Part shown: positions 17,912 through 25,974 of the stretch, piece after piece
Numbering within the stretch: the stretch's first letter is position 1
Layout of the letters: each line of letters opens with the position of its first letter
NCBI GenBank assembly: GCA_034521955.1
Contig: JAXHLT010000003.1
Coordinates: 558,001-622,000, forward strand
Source: M55B127 sp034521955
GTDB lineage: Bacteria > Bacillota > Halanaerobiia > Halanaerobiales > M55B127
Direction: 5' to 3'
Length of the DNA: 64,000 nt
Made by a program: the position numbers and the translations under genes
Notes under the pieces: model-generated
What the model was told of the DNA's origin: nothing
Seen by the model: the letters and a program-made list of their open reading frames with translations, nothing else
The model's database searches: none

Positions 17912-18372
17912 TATTTTAAAAGACCAATTGAGTAATCTTTTAAATAAATTCAAACATTTTATAGATGTATATAACATTAGCAATATCTTTTAAAATGATA
18001 AATTTTTAAATTTAATACTTTTATAAAAGCACTGTTAAATTGCCTTTTTCAATTTTGGTATTTAAAAACAGTGTTTTTTTTATTTATTAAAATTAAACTA
18101 TTAATATTTAAAATTTGATTTGATTTAAGCTGATATTAACAATTATTATTTGTAATACCTGTATATTCTATTTGTTCTTTCAAATAAATAAAGGATTACT
18201 ATTAATTAATATTGAACTATAATTATACACTATACTAAACTTAAAAGATGCTGTCATAGAATTAACTTTGTTACAACCTTCTAAAATATGTTATTGCAAA
18301 ATAATATTCTTAAACTTAAATCATATGCTAATATTATTTAGGTGTTTTTTTAAAAAGGGAGTGAAGAATCTT
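17912..18372 (+). other. Non-coding region with one hairpin
   Basis: No supported gene. A hairpin at about 18029-18091 (GCACTGTT and AACAGTG arms followed by eight T) could terminate transcription from the left. The open frame before 18373 has no ribosome binding site. Confidence 0.45.
18028..18091 (+). terminator. Probable terminator
   Basis: CACTGTT-AAAT and ATTT-AACAGTG arms pair imperfectly across a loop, followed by a run of eight T at about 18073-18081. Confidence 0.5.
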
Positions 18373-20079
18373 ATGAAAAAAGTGTTAAGAATAAAGACTT
18401 ATTCCGGTGAAATAATAACTGAAGGAGTATCAGAAAAGTACAATAAGTTAAGCGGTAGAGCATTAATAAGCAAGATATTAACTGAAGAAGTTAAACCAAC
18501 TTGTGATCCTTTGGGTAAGTACAACAAATTAATTATTGCTCCCGGGTATTTAGCAGGAACAACAGTAACTTGTGTAAATAGGATATCAATTGGTGCAAAA
18601 AGTCCATTAACCGGTGGTATTAAAGAAAGTAATGCTGGTGGTAATACTGCTTACAAACTGGGTAAACTAAATATTAAAGCTATTATATTAGAAAATATAC
18701 CTGATAATAATAAAACTAAGATCTTATACATATCAAAAGACAAATCAGAATTAATTGAATATCCCGAAATAAAAAATGTTGGTATCTATAAATCTGCTGA
18801 AATTATAAAAGAAAAATATGGAAAAGACGTTGGAATTATGCTGATTGGACCTGTAGGAGAAAAAATGTATTTAAATTCAGGTATATCCAATACCGATAAT
18901 GAAGGTAATCCATCAAGATTTTCTGCACGAGGTGGATTAGGAGCAGTAATGGGTTCTAAAGGTATAAAAGCAATTGTGATTGATGATAAAGGAACTTCCA
19001 CTCCTGAAATTTCAGATGAAAGCTCCTTTAATGATATCAAGAAAGAAGTAACCAATATTGTATTAAATAATGAAGCTATTGCAAATTCATATACTAAATA
19101 CGGAACATCGAATCTAATTGATTTAATAAATGAAATGGGAGCATTACCTACCCATAATTTTTCAAAGGGAAGATTCAAAAAGGCTAACAATATTAGTGGT
19201 CAAAAACTATATGATTTAATTGAAGAAAGACAAGGTGAGGGAAAACACAGTCATGCCTGTATGCCCGGTTGTTTAATAAAATGTTCAAATGTATTTGCTG
19301 ATAATAATGGAAAAACTATTGTGTCTCCACTGGAATATGAAACTATTGGTCTATTAGGATCAAACTGTGGAATTGGTAGTTTGGATACAATTGGAAAGTT
19401 AAATTACAAGTGTAATGACCTTGGCTTAGACACAATTGAAACTGGTGGAACAATAGGTGTTTTAATGGAAGCTGGAGTTATTGAATTTGGAGATGAACAG
19501 GGTGCCCTTAACTTATTAGAAGAAGTTAGAAATGACAGTTATTTAGGTAAAATAGTTGCATCTGGTACAGGAAATGCAGCTAAAGTAATGGGTGTTAGAA
19601 GAGCGCCAACTGCTAAAAATCAATCAATAGCATCTTATGATCCCCGTGCTATAAAAGGATTAGGTGTAACATATGCTAGTTCACCAATGGGAGCAGACCA
19701 TACTGCAGGACAAACATTAAGAGCAGATATAGATCATACAAAACCAGAGGGACAGGTTGAAGCCTCTAAAAACGCACAAATTAATAATGCTATACATGAT
19801 TCAATTGGGACCTGCTATTTTGTTGGTGGAGCTATTCAAGGTAAAATTGAACTACTTGCTGAACTCATATCTGCAATGACTGGAAAGGATTTTACTATTG
19901 ATACACTAAAAGAAATTGCAAAAGGTACAATCCTTAGAGAAAAAGAATTCAATAAAAATGCAGGTCTAACTGAAGCACATGATAGACTGGCTGAATTCTT
20001 CTATGAAGAAGAAAATCCAGATGTATCAACTGTATTTGATGTAAAGGATGAAGATATTAAAAAAGTACATGATTTTTAA
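18373..20079 (+). CDS. aor: Aldehyde ferredoxin oxidoreductase (tungstopterin enzyme)
   Basis: ATG 18373 follows AAGGGAGTG; the longer upstream frame is untranslated. The 568-aa protein is a little shorter than the usual ~600 of AOR. Cluster ligands are visible as CMPGCLIKC (C296, C300, C304) and a distant C481. The cofactor-binding region is seen in RFSARGGLGAVMGSKGIKAI (about residue 178) and in the ANLG-equivalent stretch. AORs oxidise aldehydes to carboxylates using ferredoxin and a bis-pterin tungsten or molybdenum site, in the cytoplasm. A MoaD-like protein is encoded 13 nt downstream, which matches pterin supply. The aldehyde substrate is not predictable. Confidence 0.92.
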   Translation: MKKVLRIKTYSGEIITEGVSEKYNKLSGRALISKILTEEVKPTCDPLGKYNKLIIAPGYLAGTTVTCVNRISIGAKSPLTGGIKESNAGGNTAYKLGKLNIKAIILENIPDNNKTKILYISKDKSELIEYPEIKNVGIYKSAEIIKEKYGKDVGIMLIGPVGEKMYLNSGISNTDNEGNPSRFSARGGLGAVMGSKGIKAIVIDDKGTSTPEISDESSFNDIKKEVTNIVLNNEAIANSYTKYGTSNLIDLINEMGALPTHNFSKGRFKKANNISGQKLYDLIEERQGEGKHSHACMPGCLIKCSNVFADNNGKTIVSPLEYETIGLLGSNCGIGSLDTIGKLNYKCNDLGLDTIETGGTIGVLMEAGVIEFGDEQGALNLLEEVRNDSYLGKIVASGTGNAAKVMGVRRAPTAKNQSIASYDPRAIKGLGVTYASSPMGADHTAGQTLRADIDHTKPEGQVEASKNAQINNAIHDSIGTCYFVGGAIQGKIELLAELISAMTGKDFTIDTLKEIAKGTILREKEFNKNAGLTEAHDRLAEFFYEEENPDVSTVFDVKDEDIKKVHDF

Positions 20080-20092
20080 TAAGGTGATAACA

Positions 20093-20311
20093 ATGAATAT
20101 TACTGTAGAGTATGTAAAAAGTAATAATAAACATAAAAAAGAACTTAATATTACTGAAAATAATTTCAAAATAAAAGATTTAAAACAACTGCTTTCATTA
20201 GATAGTAAATATAAATATATTACATTAGTAAATGGGACAAATAAAAAAGATGATTATTATATAAAAGACAATGATAATATCAAAATATACTATCTAATGA
20301 ATGGTGGTTAA
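20093..20311 (+). CDS. MoaD/ThiS-like sulfur carrier linked to AOR
   Basis: ATG 20093 follows AAGGTGAT right after the AOR stop. The 72-aa product has the beta-grasp length, an I-x-x-G/D-D-N-I-K-I segment near the end, and finishes in Gly-Gly (MNGG), the residue pair that is thiocarboxylated in sulfur carriers. MoaD supplies sulfur for molybdopterin dithiolene. The coupling to AOR suggests a dedicated carrier for tungstopterin assembly. Sequence similarity is weak, so the call rests on length, GG tail and context. Confidence 0.75.
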   Translation: MNITVEYVKSNNKHKKELNITENNFKIKDLKQLLSLDSKYKYITLVNGTNKKDDYYIKDNDNIKIYYLMNGG

Positions 20312-20347
20312 AATAGCTTTATCTAAAATATCAAAATATGTAATTAG

Positions 20348-20384
20348 CCCTTCCATAGTCTATGGAAAGGTTTTCTCTTTTTAA
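20348..20384 (+). terminator. Terminator after the AOR-MoaD operon
   Basis: CCTTCCATAG and CTATGGAAAGG form a stem of about 10 bp with a short loop, followed by TTTTCTCTTTTT. Confidence 0.8.
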
Positions 20385-20491
20385 AGCACATTTTACATAA
20401 ATTTAAATTTGATATACAATTAAGTTAACAAAACAACATTATAATTAATGCAATATAACACTAAATTAAACATTGAAAGGAATGAACTTAA

Positions 20492-20935
20492 ATGGACAAA
20501 CACAAAATTGATTTTATTAGAGAATGGATTTATGAAGGAAATAATGATTTAGGTTTAGCAAAGTTTGTTATTGATAATGATGGACCTTATTATGATTTAG
20601 TATGTTTTCACTGCCAACAGGCAGCAGAAAAATATTTAAAAGCCTATATTATCTATCTAGGACTATACTATAAAAAAATTCATAACTTACAGTATCTTTT
20701 AAGTGTCATTGAAAGAAAACATGTAATTCCAAAAAAATTATATAAAACAGCTGAAATGTTGGAAAAATTTGCAACTGATTCAAGGTATCCAGATTATTGG
20801 CATGATCCTACTCTTAAAGAAACTGAAGAATGTATTAAAGCTGCAGAAATGTTTAAAGAATTTATTAAACCTGTTTTAGATACTGTAGTTGAAAAAGGTG
20901 AAAAGTTGGTGATAGGTGATGACAAATCAGATTAA
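20492..20935 (+). CDS. HEPN-domain protein
   Basis: ATG 20492 follows GAAAGGAATG. The 147-aa protein matches HEPN (PF05168): CFHCQQAAEKYLKAYIIYLG near residue 40, KIHNLQYLL near 64, and a late A-E-M-F helix. HEPN proteins are often RNases in toxin-antitoxin systems with an adjacent MNT nucleotidyltransferase, but none is found here, and the classic R-x4-6-H RNase motif is not obvious. The gene overlaps the start of a broken P-type ATPase gene by 17 nt, so it may once have been cotranscribed with that transporter. Confidence 0.85.
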   Translation: MDKHKIDFIREWIYEGNNDLGLAKFVIDNDGPYYDLVCFHCQQAAEKYLKAYIIYLGLYYKKIHNLQYLLSVIERKHVIPKKLYKTAEMLEKFATDSRYPDYWHDPTLKETEECIKAAEMFKEFIKPVLDTVVEKGEKLVIGDDKSD

Positions 20936-21288
20936 ATGGTATAAAAAAACAAAAGAAGATGTTCTAAATCATTTAAATACTAATACTGATGGACTATCAA
21001 GACAAGAAGTAGAAAAAAGAATAGAAAAATATGGACTAAATGTACTGCCCAAACCTAAAGGAAAACACCCTATTTTAAAGTTTTTAAGTCATTATAATAA
21101 TGTATTAATATATGTACTATTAGGAGCAGCTGTAATTACTGCTTACTTAGGTCACTGGGTAGATACATCTATTATTTTAGCTGTTGTATTTATAAATGGT
21201 CTAATTAGTTATTATAGTAAACTTTTTCTTCTTTGTATTTGTTGAACTTGAAAAATATATTACAAGGACATTTTTAACTAATGGATAA
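20919..21288 (+). pseudogene. P-type cation ATPase gene with its middle deleted
   Basis: ATG 20919 begins a typical Cation_ATPase_N domain: WYKKTKEDVLNHL, TDGLSRQEVEKRIEKYGLNVLP, then the first two membrane helices up to VVFINGLI near residue 95. A normal protein would run for another 750-800 residues. Instead, at about 21205-21220 the DNA passes straight to a different frame that reads FVFVELEKYITR and stops at 21286-21288, which is the usual C-terminal end of such ATPases. So about 2.3 kb, including the DKTGT phosphorylation site, is missing. Confidence 0.8.
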
Positions 21289-21377
21289 TATTATAATTAG
21301 AGTATTTTTAGATGAATATGTAGTATAATGTATCTAAACTTAATTACTTATTAATTAAGCCCATATGAGGTGGAAAA

Positions 21378-22070
21378 ATGATGATATTAAGTATAATTTT
21401 ATATATATTTTTAATTTTATTTATACTTGTAATACTAGCTATATCTATTCCATATAACTACTATATCAGTACCTCATATCAAGAATACTTTGAAATTTAT
21501 GCCGTAATTAACACCTTTTTATTTAAAGTTGTTTTTATTAAAAATAATAAAAAAGAAGAAAGCTATTTTAAAATATTAGGATTTAAAAAAAGTTTTAGTA
21601 GTAATTCTAATAAAAAAGTTGAAAATCTTGTTAAAAAAAAGATAAAAGATAAAGTTAAGAAAGAAAAGAAAAAAGAAATTGAAGATAAAAAAGATAAAGA
21701 TAAAAAGAAATTCACTTTTTCTTTTATAAAAAGTTTAATTACAAAAGAGAACATTAAACATGTCTTTAACTTTTTAAAAGATATTCTTAATTTGATTAAA
21801 CCGGATAAATTTAAAACTGACCTTTTAATTGGTTTTGATGATCCCTATAATAATGGTATTTTATCTGCATATTACTATACATTAAAATCAATTTATCCTA
21901 AAACACCAATCAATATTACAATTAATTGGGAAGAAGAAAAATATAATTTTAAAAATGTAATAAGTGGTAGTATAAGACCACTATCACTTTTTATTAGAAT
22001 AATTTTATTTATATTTTCTATTCCAGTAATTAAAACTGGAGTAAAGATCATTAAGTATAAAAGATCTTAA
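21378..22070 (+). CDS. DUF2953 membrane protein
   Basis: ATG 21378 follows GAGGTGG. The 230-aa protein has an N-terminal membrane helix (about 3-25), a very Lys-rich middle (about 75-115, alternating K, E and D) and a DUF2953 C-terminal region with GFDDPYNNGILSAYYYTL. DUF2953 genes typically lie next to the sporulation gene ytfJ/gerW, as here (39 nt gap). A role in the spore or forespore membrane is inferred from that pairing only. Confidence 0.8.
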   Translation: MMILSIILYIFLILFILVILAISIPYNYYISTSYQEYFEIYAVINTFLFKVVFIKNNKKEESYFKILGFKKSFSSNSNKKVENLVKKKIKDKVKKEKKKEIEDKKDKDKKKFTFSFIKSLITKENIKHVFNFLKDILNLIKPDKFKTDLLIGFDDPYNNGILSAYYYTLKSIYPKTPINITINWEEEKYNFKNVISGSIRPLSLFIRIILFIFSIPVIKTGVKIIKYKRS

Positions 22071-22109
22071 AGTTAAAAAATCATTTAAAAGAAAGGAAAG
22101 GTGTTATTT

Positions 22110-22508
22110 ATGGAGAATGCTCAAAAATTTCTTGAATCAATGTATGACAAACTTGATGAATTTTTAAAGACTGAAACTGTTGTAGGTGAACCAATCATTG
22201 TTGATAATATTAAATTAATACCAATCATCACTGCTTCATTTGGTTTAGGCGGAGGATTTGGTGAAGCAAACAACACTGAGTCTGGTGGTGGAGGTGGTGG
22301 ATTAGGTTGTAGAATTTCACCTGATGCTATACTGGTAGTTAAAGATGGTGAAGTTGAATTAGTCCCTATTAAAAAGAAGGCTTCTTTAGAAAAATTAATT
22401 GAAAAAGCACCTGAACTACTTTCAAAAGTAGAAGAGATGAAAAGTAAAAAAGAAGAAAAAGAAAAAGATGAAAAAACTGAAAGAGATGAAAGAGCTAAAG
22501 AATATTAA
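22110..22508 (+). CDS. gerW: GerW/YtfJ family sporulation protein
   Basis: ATG 22110 follows GAAAGGAAAGGTG. The 132-aa product contains the YtfJ core: TVVGEPI, a central glycine-rich stretch (GLGGGFGEAN, then a run of glycines) and CRISPDAILVV. The C-terminal tail of about 30 residues is almost all K, E, D and R. In Bacillus, YtfJ/GerW is made in the forespore and needed for normal germination. The DUF2953 neighbour is the usual partner. Confidence 0.88.
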   Translation: MENAQKFLESMYDKLDEFLKTETVVGEPIIVDNIKLIPIITASFGLGGGFGEANNTESGGGGGGLGCRISPDAILVVKDGEVELVPIKKKASLEKLIEKAPELLSKVEEMKSKKEEKEKDEKTERDERAKEY

Positions 22509-22524
22509 TTGATTTCTTTAAATT

Positions 22525-22553
22525 TTGAAATTAGTTAACCAAGATGCTATAAT
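22525..22553 (+). promoter_or_regulatory. Sigma-A promoter of the cobO transcript
   Basis: TTGAAA (22525-22530), 17-bp spacer, TATAAT (22548-22553), just upstream of the riboswitch. Confidence 0.75.
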
Positions 22554-22574
22554 TAAAAAAAGAATAAAAAATTC

Positions 22575-22735
22575 AATAATGGTTTCTTTTTGAATTAATA
22601 AGGAAAACGGTGAAAAACCGTTGCTGTAGTCGCAGCTGTAACCAGCAGATTTATTTGATATCTTCACTGTTCTCATAAAATGGGAAGGAGATATCTTAAT
22701 TAGCTGGAAGCCAGAAGACTTGCCATTATTGTTAT
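22575..22735 (+). promoter_or_regulatory. Cobalamin riboswitch
   Basis: The conserved cobalamin aptamer pieces occur in order: AAGGAAAACGGTGAAA, AACCGTTGCTGTAGTCGC, CTGTAACC, CACTG, GGGAAGG, and the B12 box GCTGGAAGCCAGAAGACTTGCC split as GCTGGAAGCCAG and AAGACTTGCC at 22703-22724. It lies between a promoter and a terminator hairpin in front of cobO. With adenosylcobalamin bound, transcription should stop at 22864. Confidence 0.93.
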
Positions 22736-22824
22736 ACTTCAAAATTCTCCGGCTTAGAGATGTGAGGTTAACTTAAAAGTATATATGCTATAACTATATG
22801 TTTGCATATATGATTAGTTAATTG

Positions 22825-22864
22825 CGCTGTTTCTCTATTGTTAGAGAATACAGCGTTTTTTATT
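22825..22864 (+). terminator. Riboswitch-controlled terminator
   Basis: CGCTGT-TTCTCT and AGAGAA-TACAGCG form a 12-bp stem followed by six T, upstream of cobO and downstream of the aptamer. It is the likely off-switch of the expression platform. Confidence 0.88.
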
Positions 22865-22904
22865 TGTCTGAGATATAATAATATATTAACTAGGAGGAAT
22901 AAAA

Positions 22905-23417
22905 ATGGATGGAATGGTACATGTTTATACAGGAAATGGTAAGGGCAAGACAACATCAGCAATAGGTTTAGCTGTTAGAGCAGCAGGAGCTGGGCTTAAT
23001 GTCTATATAGGTCAGTTTGCTAAGGGTAGAAAATATAGTGAATTAAACAGTTTAGAAAGGTTAGATAATATAGATATTGAACAGTTTGGTAGAAAGAAGT
23101 TTATTAAAAACAGTGCTGATAAATTAGACATTAAAAAAGCAGAAAAAGGTTATGAAAAAATTAAAAAGATATTAAATTCGAATGAGTATGATTTAGTGAT
23201 ATTAGATGAAGCAAATATTGCAGTCTATTTTGATCTATTTACTGTTGATCAACTTATAGATTTAATTGAAGATAGAAATAAAAAAATTGAAGTTGTTTTA
23301 ACCGGTAGAATGGCTGATAGAAAAATTATTGAATATGCAGACCTAGTCACAGAAATGAAAGAGATCAAACATTATTATAACGATGGAATCACTGCCAGAA
23401 AAGGGATTGAAAACTAA
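22905..23417 (+). CDS. cobO: Cob(I)yrinic acid a,c-diamide adenosyltransferase
   Basis: ATG 22905 follows AGGAGG. The 170-aa protein starts with VHVYTGNGKGKTTSA, the P-loop of CobA/CobO/BtuR enzymes, and includes VILDEANIAV near residue 103 and VVLTGRMA near 129. It transfers the adenosyl group of ATP to reduced corrinoids, yielding adenosylcobalamin or its precursors. As the only gene behind the cobalamin riboswitch, it is probably used to salvage or finish imported corrinoids; no other cobalamin gene is in view. Confidence 0.92.
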   Translation: MDGMVHVYTGNGKGKTTSAIGLAVRAAGAGLNVYIGQFAKGRKYSELNSLERLDNIDIEQFGRKKFIKNSADKLDIKKAEKGYEKIKKILNSNEYDLVILDEANIAVYFDLFTVDQLIDLIEDRNKKIEVVLTGRMADRKIIEYADLVTEMKEIKHYYNDGITARKGIEN

Positions 23418-23429
23418 ACTGCCCACCCC

Positions 23430-23465
23430 AAATTAATGGGAAGTATAAGTGCTTCCCATTAATTT
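23430..23465 (+). terminator. Perfect hairpin after cobO
   Basis: A perfect 14-bp inverted repeat (AAATTAATGGGAAG with its complement, 8-nt loop). It lacks a downstream T run beyond ATTTAA, so it may protect the mRNA 3' end or terminate weakly. Confidence 0.65.
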
Positions 23466-23519
23466 AACTAATATTGATAACTATTTAATAAAAGTTAAAA
23501 ATTTAACTTTTTATTTTGT

Positions 23520-23548
23520 TTGACAAAATATTACTAATCTTATAAAAT
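23520..23548 (+). promoter_or_regulatory. Probable promoter of the first nucleotidase gene
   Basis: TTGACA at 23520-23525 and TAAAAT at 23543-23548, 17 bp apart. The leader to the gene is about 255 nt. I see no known riboswitch in it. Confidence 0.6.
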
Positions 23549-23808
23549 TATTAACGCCAAGTAAAGAAGTAGCCTTATATAAGAATAAAATAATTAAATA
23601 TAATTTAACTTAAATCAAACAAATTTTTTTGTAATCTTTCCTTAACACTCACTTCATATGATTCATTAAATTAATGAAGACCCCTTTTGAAATGATTAAT
23701 CAGAATATTCTTTTTATTAAACTATATTTAAATATTTTTACTGATTTGATATTAATAGTGACAGCTATGTCACATTAATATATAAAAACAAATTATGGGG
23801 GGATTAAA

Positions 23809-25680
23809 TTGATTAAAAGTAAAAGATTTACCATTTCGCTAGTTCTTTTACTCACCTTATTACTCACATTTTCATTTGGTGTTGCTGCTGAAAAACTAAC
23901 CATTATGGCAACTTCTGATATACATCAATATCTAATGCCTTATGACTACATGGCAGATGAGCCAAATGAAACGGTTGGTTTCTCTAAAGTTTATACGAAA
24001 ATACAAGAAATAAGAGAAGCTAATAAAAACACACTTCTTTTATCTAATGGAGACTTTATTCAAGGTAGTCTTTTAGGGCTTCATGAATACCAGATTGATC
24101 CAATCCAAGAGGGAGAAACTCAAAGTATAGTAAAAGCCTATAATAAAGCTGGTTATGAAGCTTCAGCCGTTGGTAACCACGAACTACAGGATTATCCAAT
24201 GGATTTCTTTGAAAAGGCAGTTGCAGGTGCAGATTTTCCTTTCTTAGCTGCTAACATCTTTATGGCAGATAATGAAGATGAACATTATGTTAAACCATAT
24301 ACAATAATTGATAAACAAATTAATGGAGAAAGTATTAAAGTTGGTGTAGTTGGATTTATTCCACCACAAACTATGCTCTGGGGTAAAGATAATTTAGAAG
24401 GAAATGTAGTTATTAAAGATATTATGCCAGTTGCTAGAGAAATCATTCCTGAAGTAGCTTCTAAATCAGATATAGTTGTAGTACTTAGTCACTCTGGTTT
24501 AACAGCTGCTCCTGAAGATTCTTATGATGCAAGAGAAAATGCAAGTTATTACATTGCACAGCTTGATGGAGTAGACGCAATGATTATGGGTCATCATCAT
24601 GGAGATTTCCCTGGTGGATATGAAGATCTTGAAAATGTTGACTCAGAAAAAGGTACAATTTTTGGTGTTCCTGCTGTAATGCCAGGTTCCTGGGGTAGCA
24701 AAATAGGTGTAATCAATCTTGACTTAGAAAAAACAAATGGATCATGGAATGTAATTGGAAGTAATGTAAGTTTAGAACAAATTACTGAAGATACAAAATC
24801 CAGTCCTGTAATAGAAGAAATTGCAAAAGATAGACATGAAGCTACTATCGAATATGTCAGGACTCCAATTGGAGAATCTGATATTGATATAACTTCCTAT
24901 CTATCAAGAGTAATGGACTCAACTGTAACACAAATAGTTAATGATGCTCAACTTTGGTGGGCTAAAAAAGAATTTAGTTCTGGTGAGTTCTCTGATGTAC
25001 CAATTCTTTCTGCTGCAGCTCCTTTCCAAGCAGGTAGAGAAGATGCTGAATATTTCACTGAAGTATGGAAAGGTGATATTACAATCGGACATGTAACAGA
25101 TATCTATATCTATGATAACGAAATTAGTGTAATGCACTTAAACGGTGCTCAAGTTATTAAATGGCTAGAAAGAAGTGCAGAAAACTATAATAGAATAGAT
25201 CCTAATTCATCAGAAGAACAAGAACTATTAAATCCTGAATTCTCAGCATATAACTATGATGTAATTGAAGGTATTGAATATCAAGTAGATGTAACTCAAC
25301 CTGTAGGAGATCGTATAGTTAATGCAACTTATAATGGTGAACCACTATCTGAAGATATGGAATTCTTAGTAGTTACTAATAACTACAGAGCAGGTGGCGG
25401 AGGAGACTTCCCACCATGTGTTGAAGAAGATCCTGTATATGCTCCTAGTGGAGTAACCAACAGACAGGTTATTATTGATTACATCCAGGAAATGGGTACA
25501 ATTAGTCCTAAACCAACCTATAACTGGAATATCAAACCATTTAATCCAGCTGGAACAGTTACCTTCCGTTCACATCCTGAAGCAATGGATTACATCCAAA
25601 ACAACAATGTGGAAGGAATTGAACGTTTAAGAACTGATGAGAATGGTATGGGAGTATATAAGTTAGATGTAACTAAGTAA
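23809..25680 (+). CDS. Secreted 5'-nucleotidase / 2',3'-cyclic phosphodiesterase family enzyme (CpdB-like)
   Basis: TTG 23809 follows GGGGGGATT. The 623-aa protein has a signal peptide (core about residues 8-24, cut near VAAEK). The metallophosphoesterase domain shows MATSDIHQYL, SNGDFIQGS, VGNHELQD, LSHSG and GHHHGDFPGG. A 5_nucleotid_C domain occupies roughly residues 350-570. The enzyme probably removes phosphate from extracellular nucleotides or cyclic nucleotides. A terminator follows and a second, related enzyme is encoded nearby. Confidence 0.88.
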   Translation: MIKSKRFTISLVLLLTLLLTFSFGVAAEKLTIMATSDIHQYLMPYDYMADEPNETVGFSKVYTKIQEIREANKNTLLLSNGDFIQGSLLGLHEYQIDPIQEGETQSIVKAYNKAGYEASAVGNHELQDYPMDFFEKAVAGADFPFLAANIFMADNEDEHYVKPYTIIDKQINGESIKVGVVGFIPPQTMLWGKDNLEGNVVIKDIMPVAREIIPEVASKSDIVVVLSHSGLTAAPEDSYDARENASYYIAQLDGVDAMIMGHHHGDFPGGYEDLENVDSEKGTIFGVPAVMPGSWGSKIGVINLDLEKTNGSWNVIGSNVSLEQITEDTKSSPVIEEIAKDRHEATIEYVRTPIGESDIDITSYLSRVMDSTVTQIVNDAQLWWAKKEFSSGEFSDVPILSAAAPFQAGREDAEYFTEVWKGDITIGHVTDIYIYDNEISVMHLNGAQVIKWLERSAENYNRIDPNSSEEQELLNPEFSAYNYDVIEGIEYQVDVTQPVGDRIVNATYNGEPLSEDMEFLVVTNNYRAGGGGDFPPCVEEDPVYAPSGVTNRQVIIDYIQEMGTISPKPTYNWNIKPFNPAGTVTFRSHPEAMDYIQNNNVEGIERLRTDENGMGVYKLDVTK

Positions 25681-25694
25681 AAATATAAAAAGTT

Positions 25695-25725
25695 AAAGAC
25701 AGGCGTTGATTCGCCTGTCTTTCTT
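25695..25725 (+). terminator. Terminator after the first nucleotidase
   Basis: AAAGACAGGCG and its exact complement form an 11-bp stem with a 6-nt loop; the 3' arm ends in TTT followed by CTTATT. Confidence 0.85.
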
Positions 25726-25746
25726 ATTAATATGAAGGTGTAAAAT

Positions 25747-25950
25747 ATGAAAGTAAAGGTAAATAACAAAATCATAACTATTTTTAATGGTGCAGAAGTT
25801 AAAGATGTTATTAGAAAATACTCAACTAAAGAGTATAAAAAAGTAAAGAAAGGTAATAAGATTATAACTGATAAAAATGGAAATCAAGTTATGCCCACCG
25901 GAGAATTAATGGGTGATGAAGAACTTAATATAATAAATAAGAAGAATTAA
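25747..25950 (+). CDS. Small hypothetical protein, possibly beta-grasp
   Basis: ATG 25747 follows GAAGGTG. The 67-aa product is Lys-rich. The pattern V-N-N-K-I-I-T-I-F-N-G-A-E-V-K-D-V-I-R-K (hairpin then helix) and the late GDEELNII resemble short ubiquitin-like beta-grasp proteins, but it has no C-terminal GG. It has no signal peptide although both neighbours are secreted. I do not recognise a family. Confidence 0.65.
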   Translation: MKVKVNNKIITIFNGAEVKDVIRKYSTKEYKKVKKGNKIITDKNGNQVMPTGELMGDEELNIINKKN

Positions 25951-25974
25951 TTTTGTTGAGAGGGGAATTTGTTA

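Noticed and set aside
18786..19190. 134-codon minus-strand frame inside AOR
   Set aside because: Overlaps the middle of a clear AOR gene and has no start signals.
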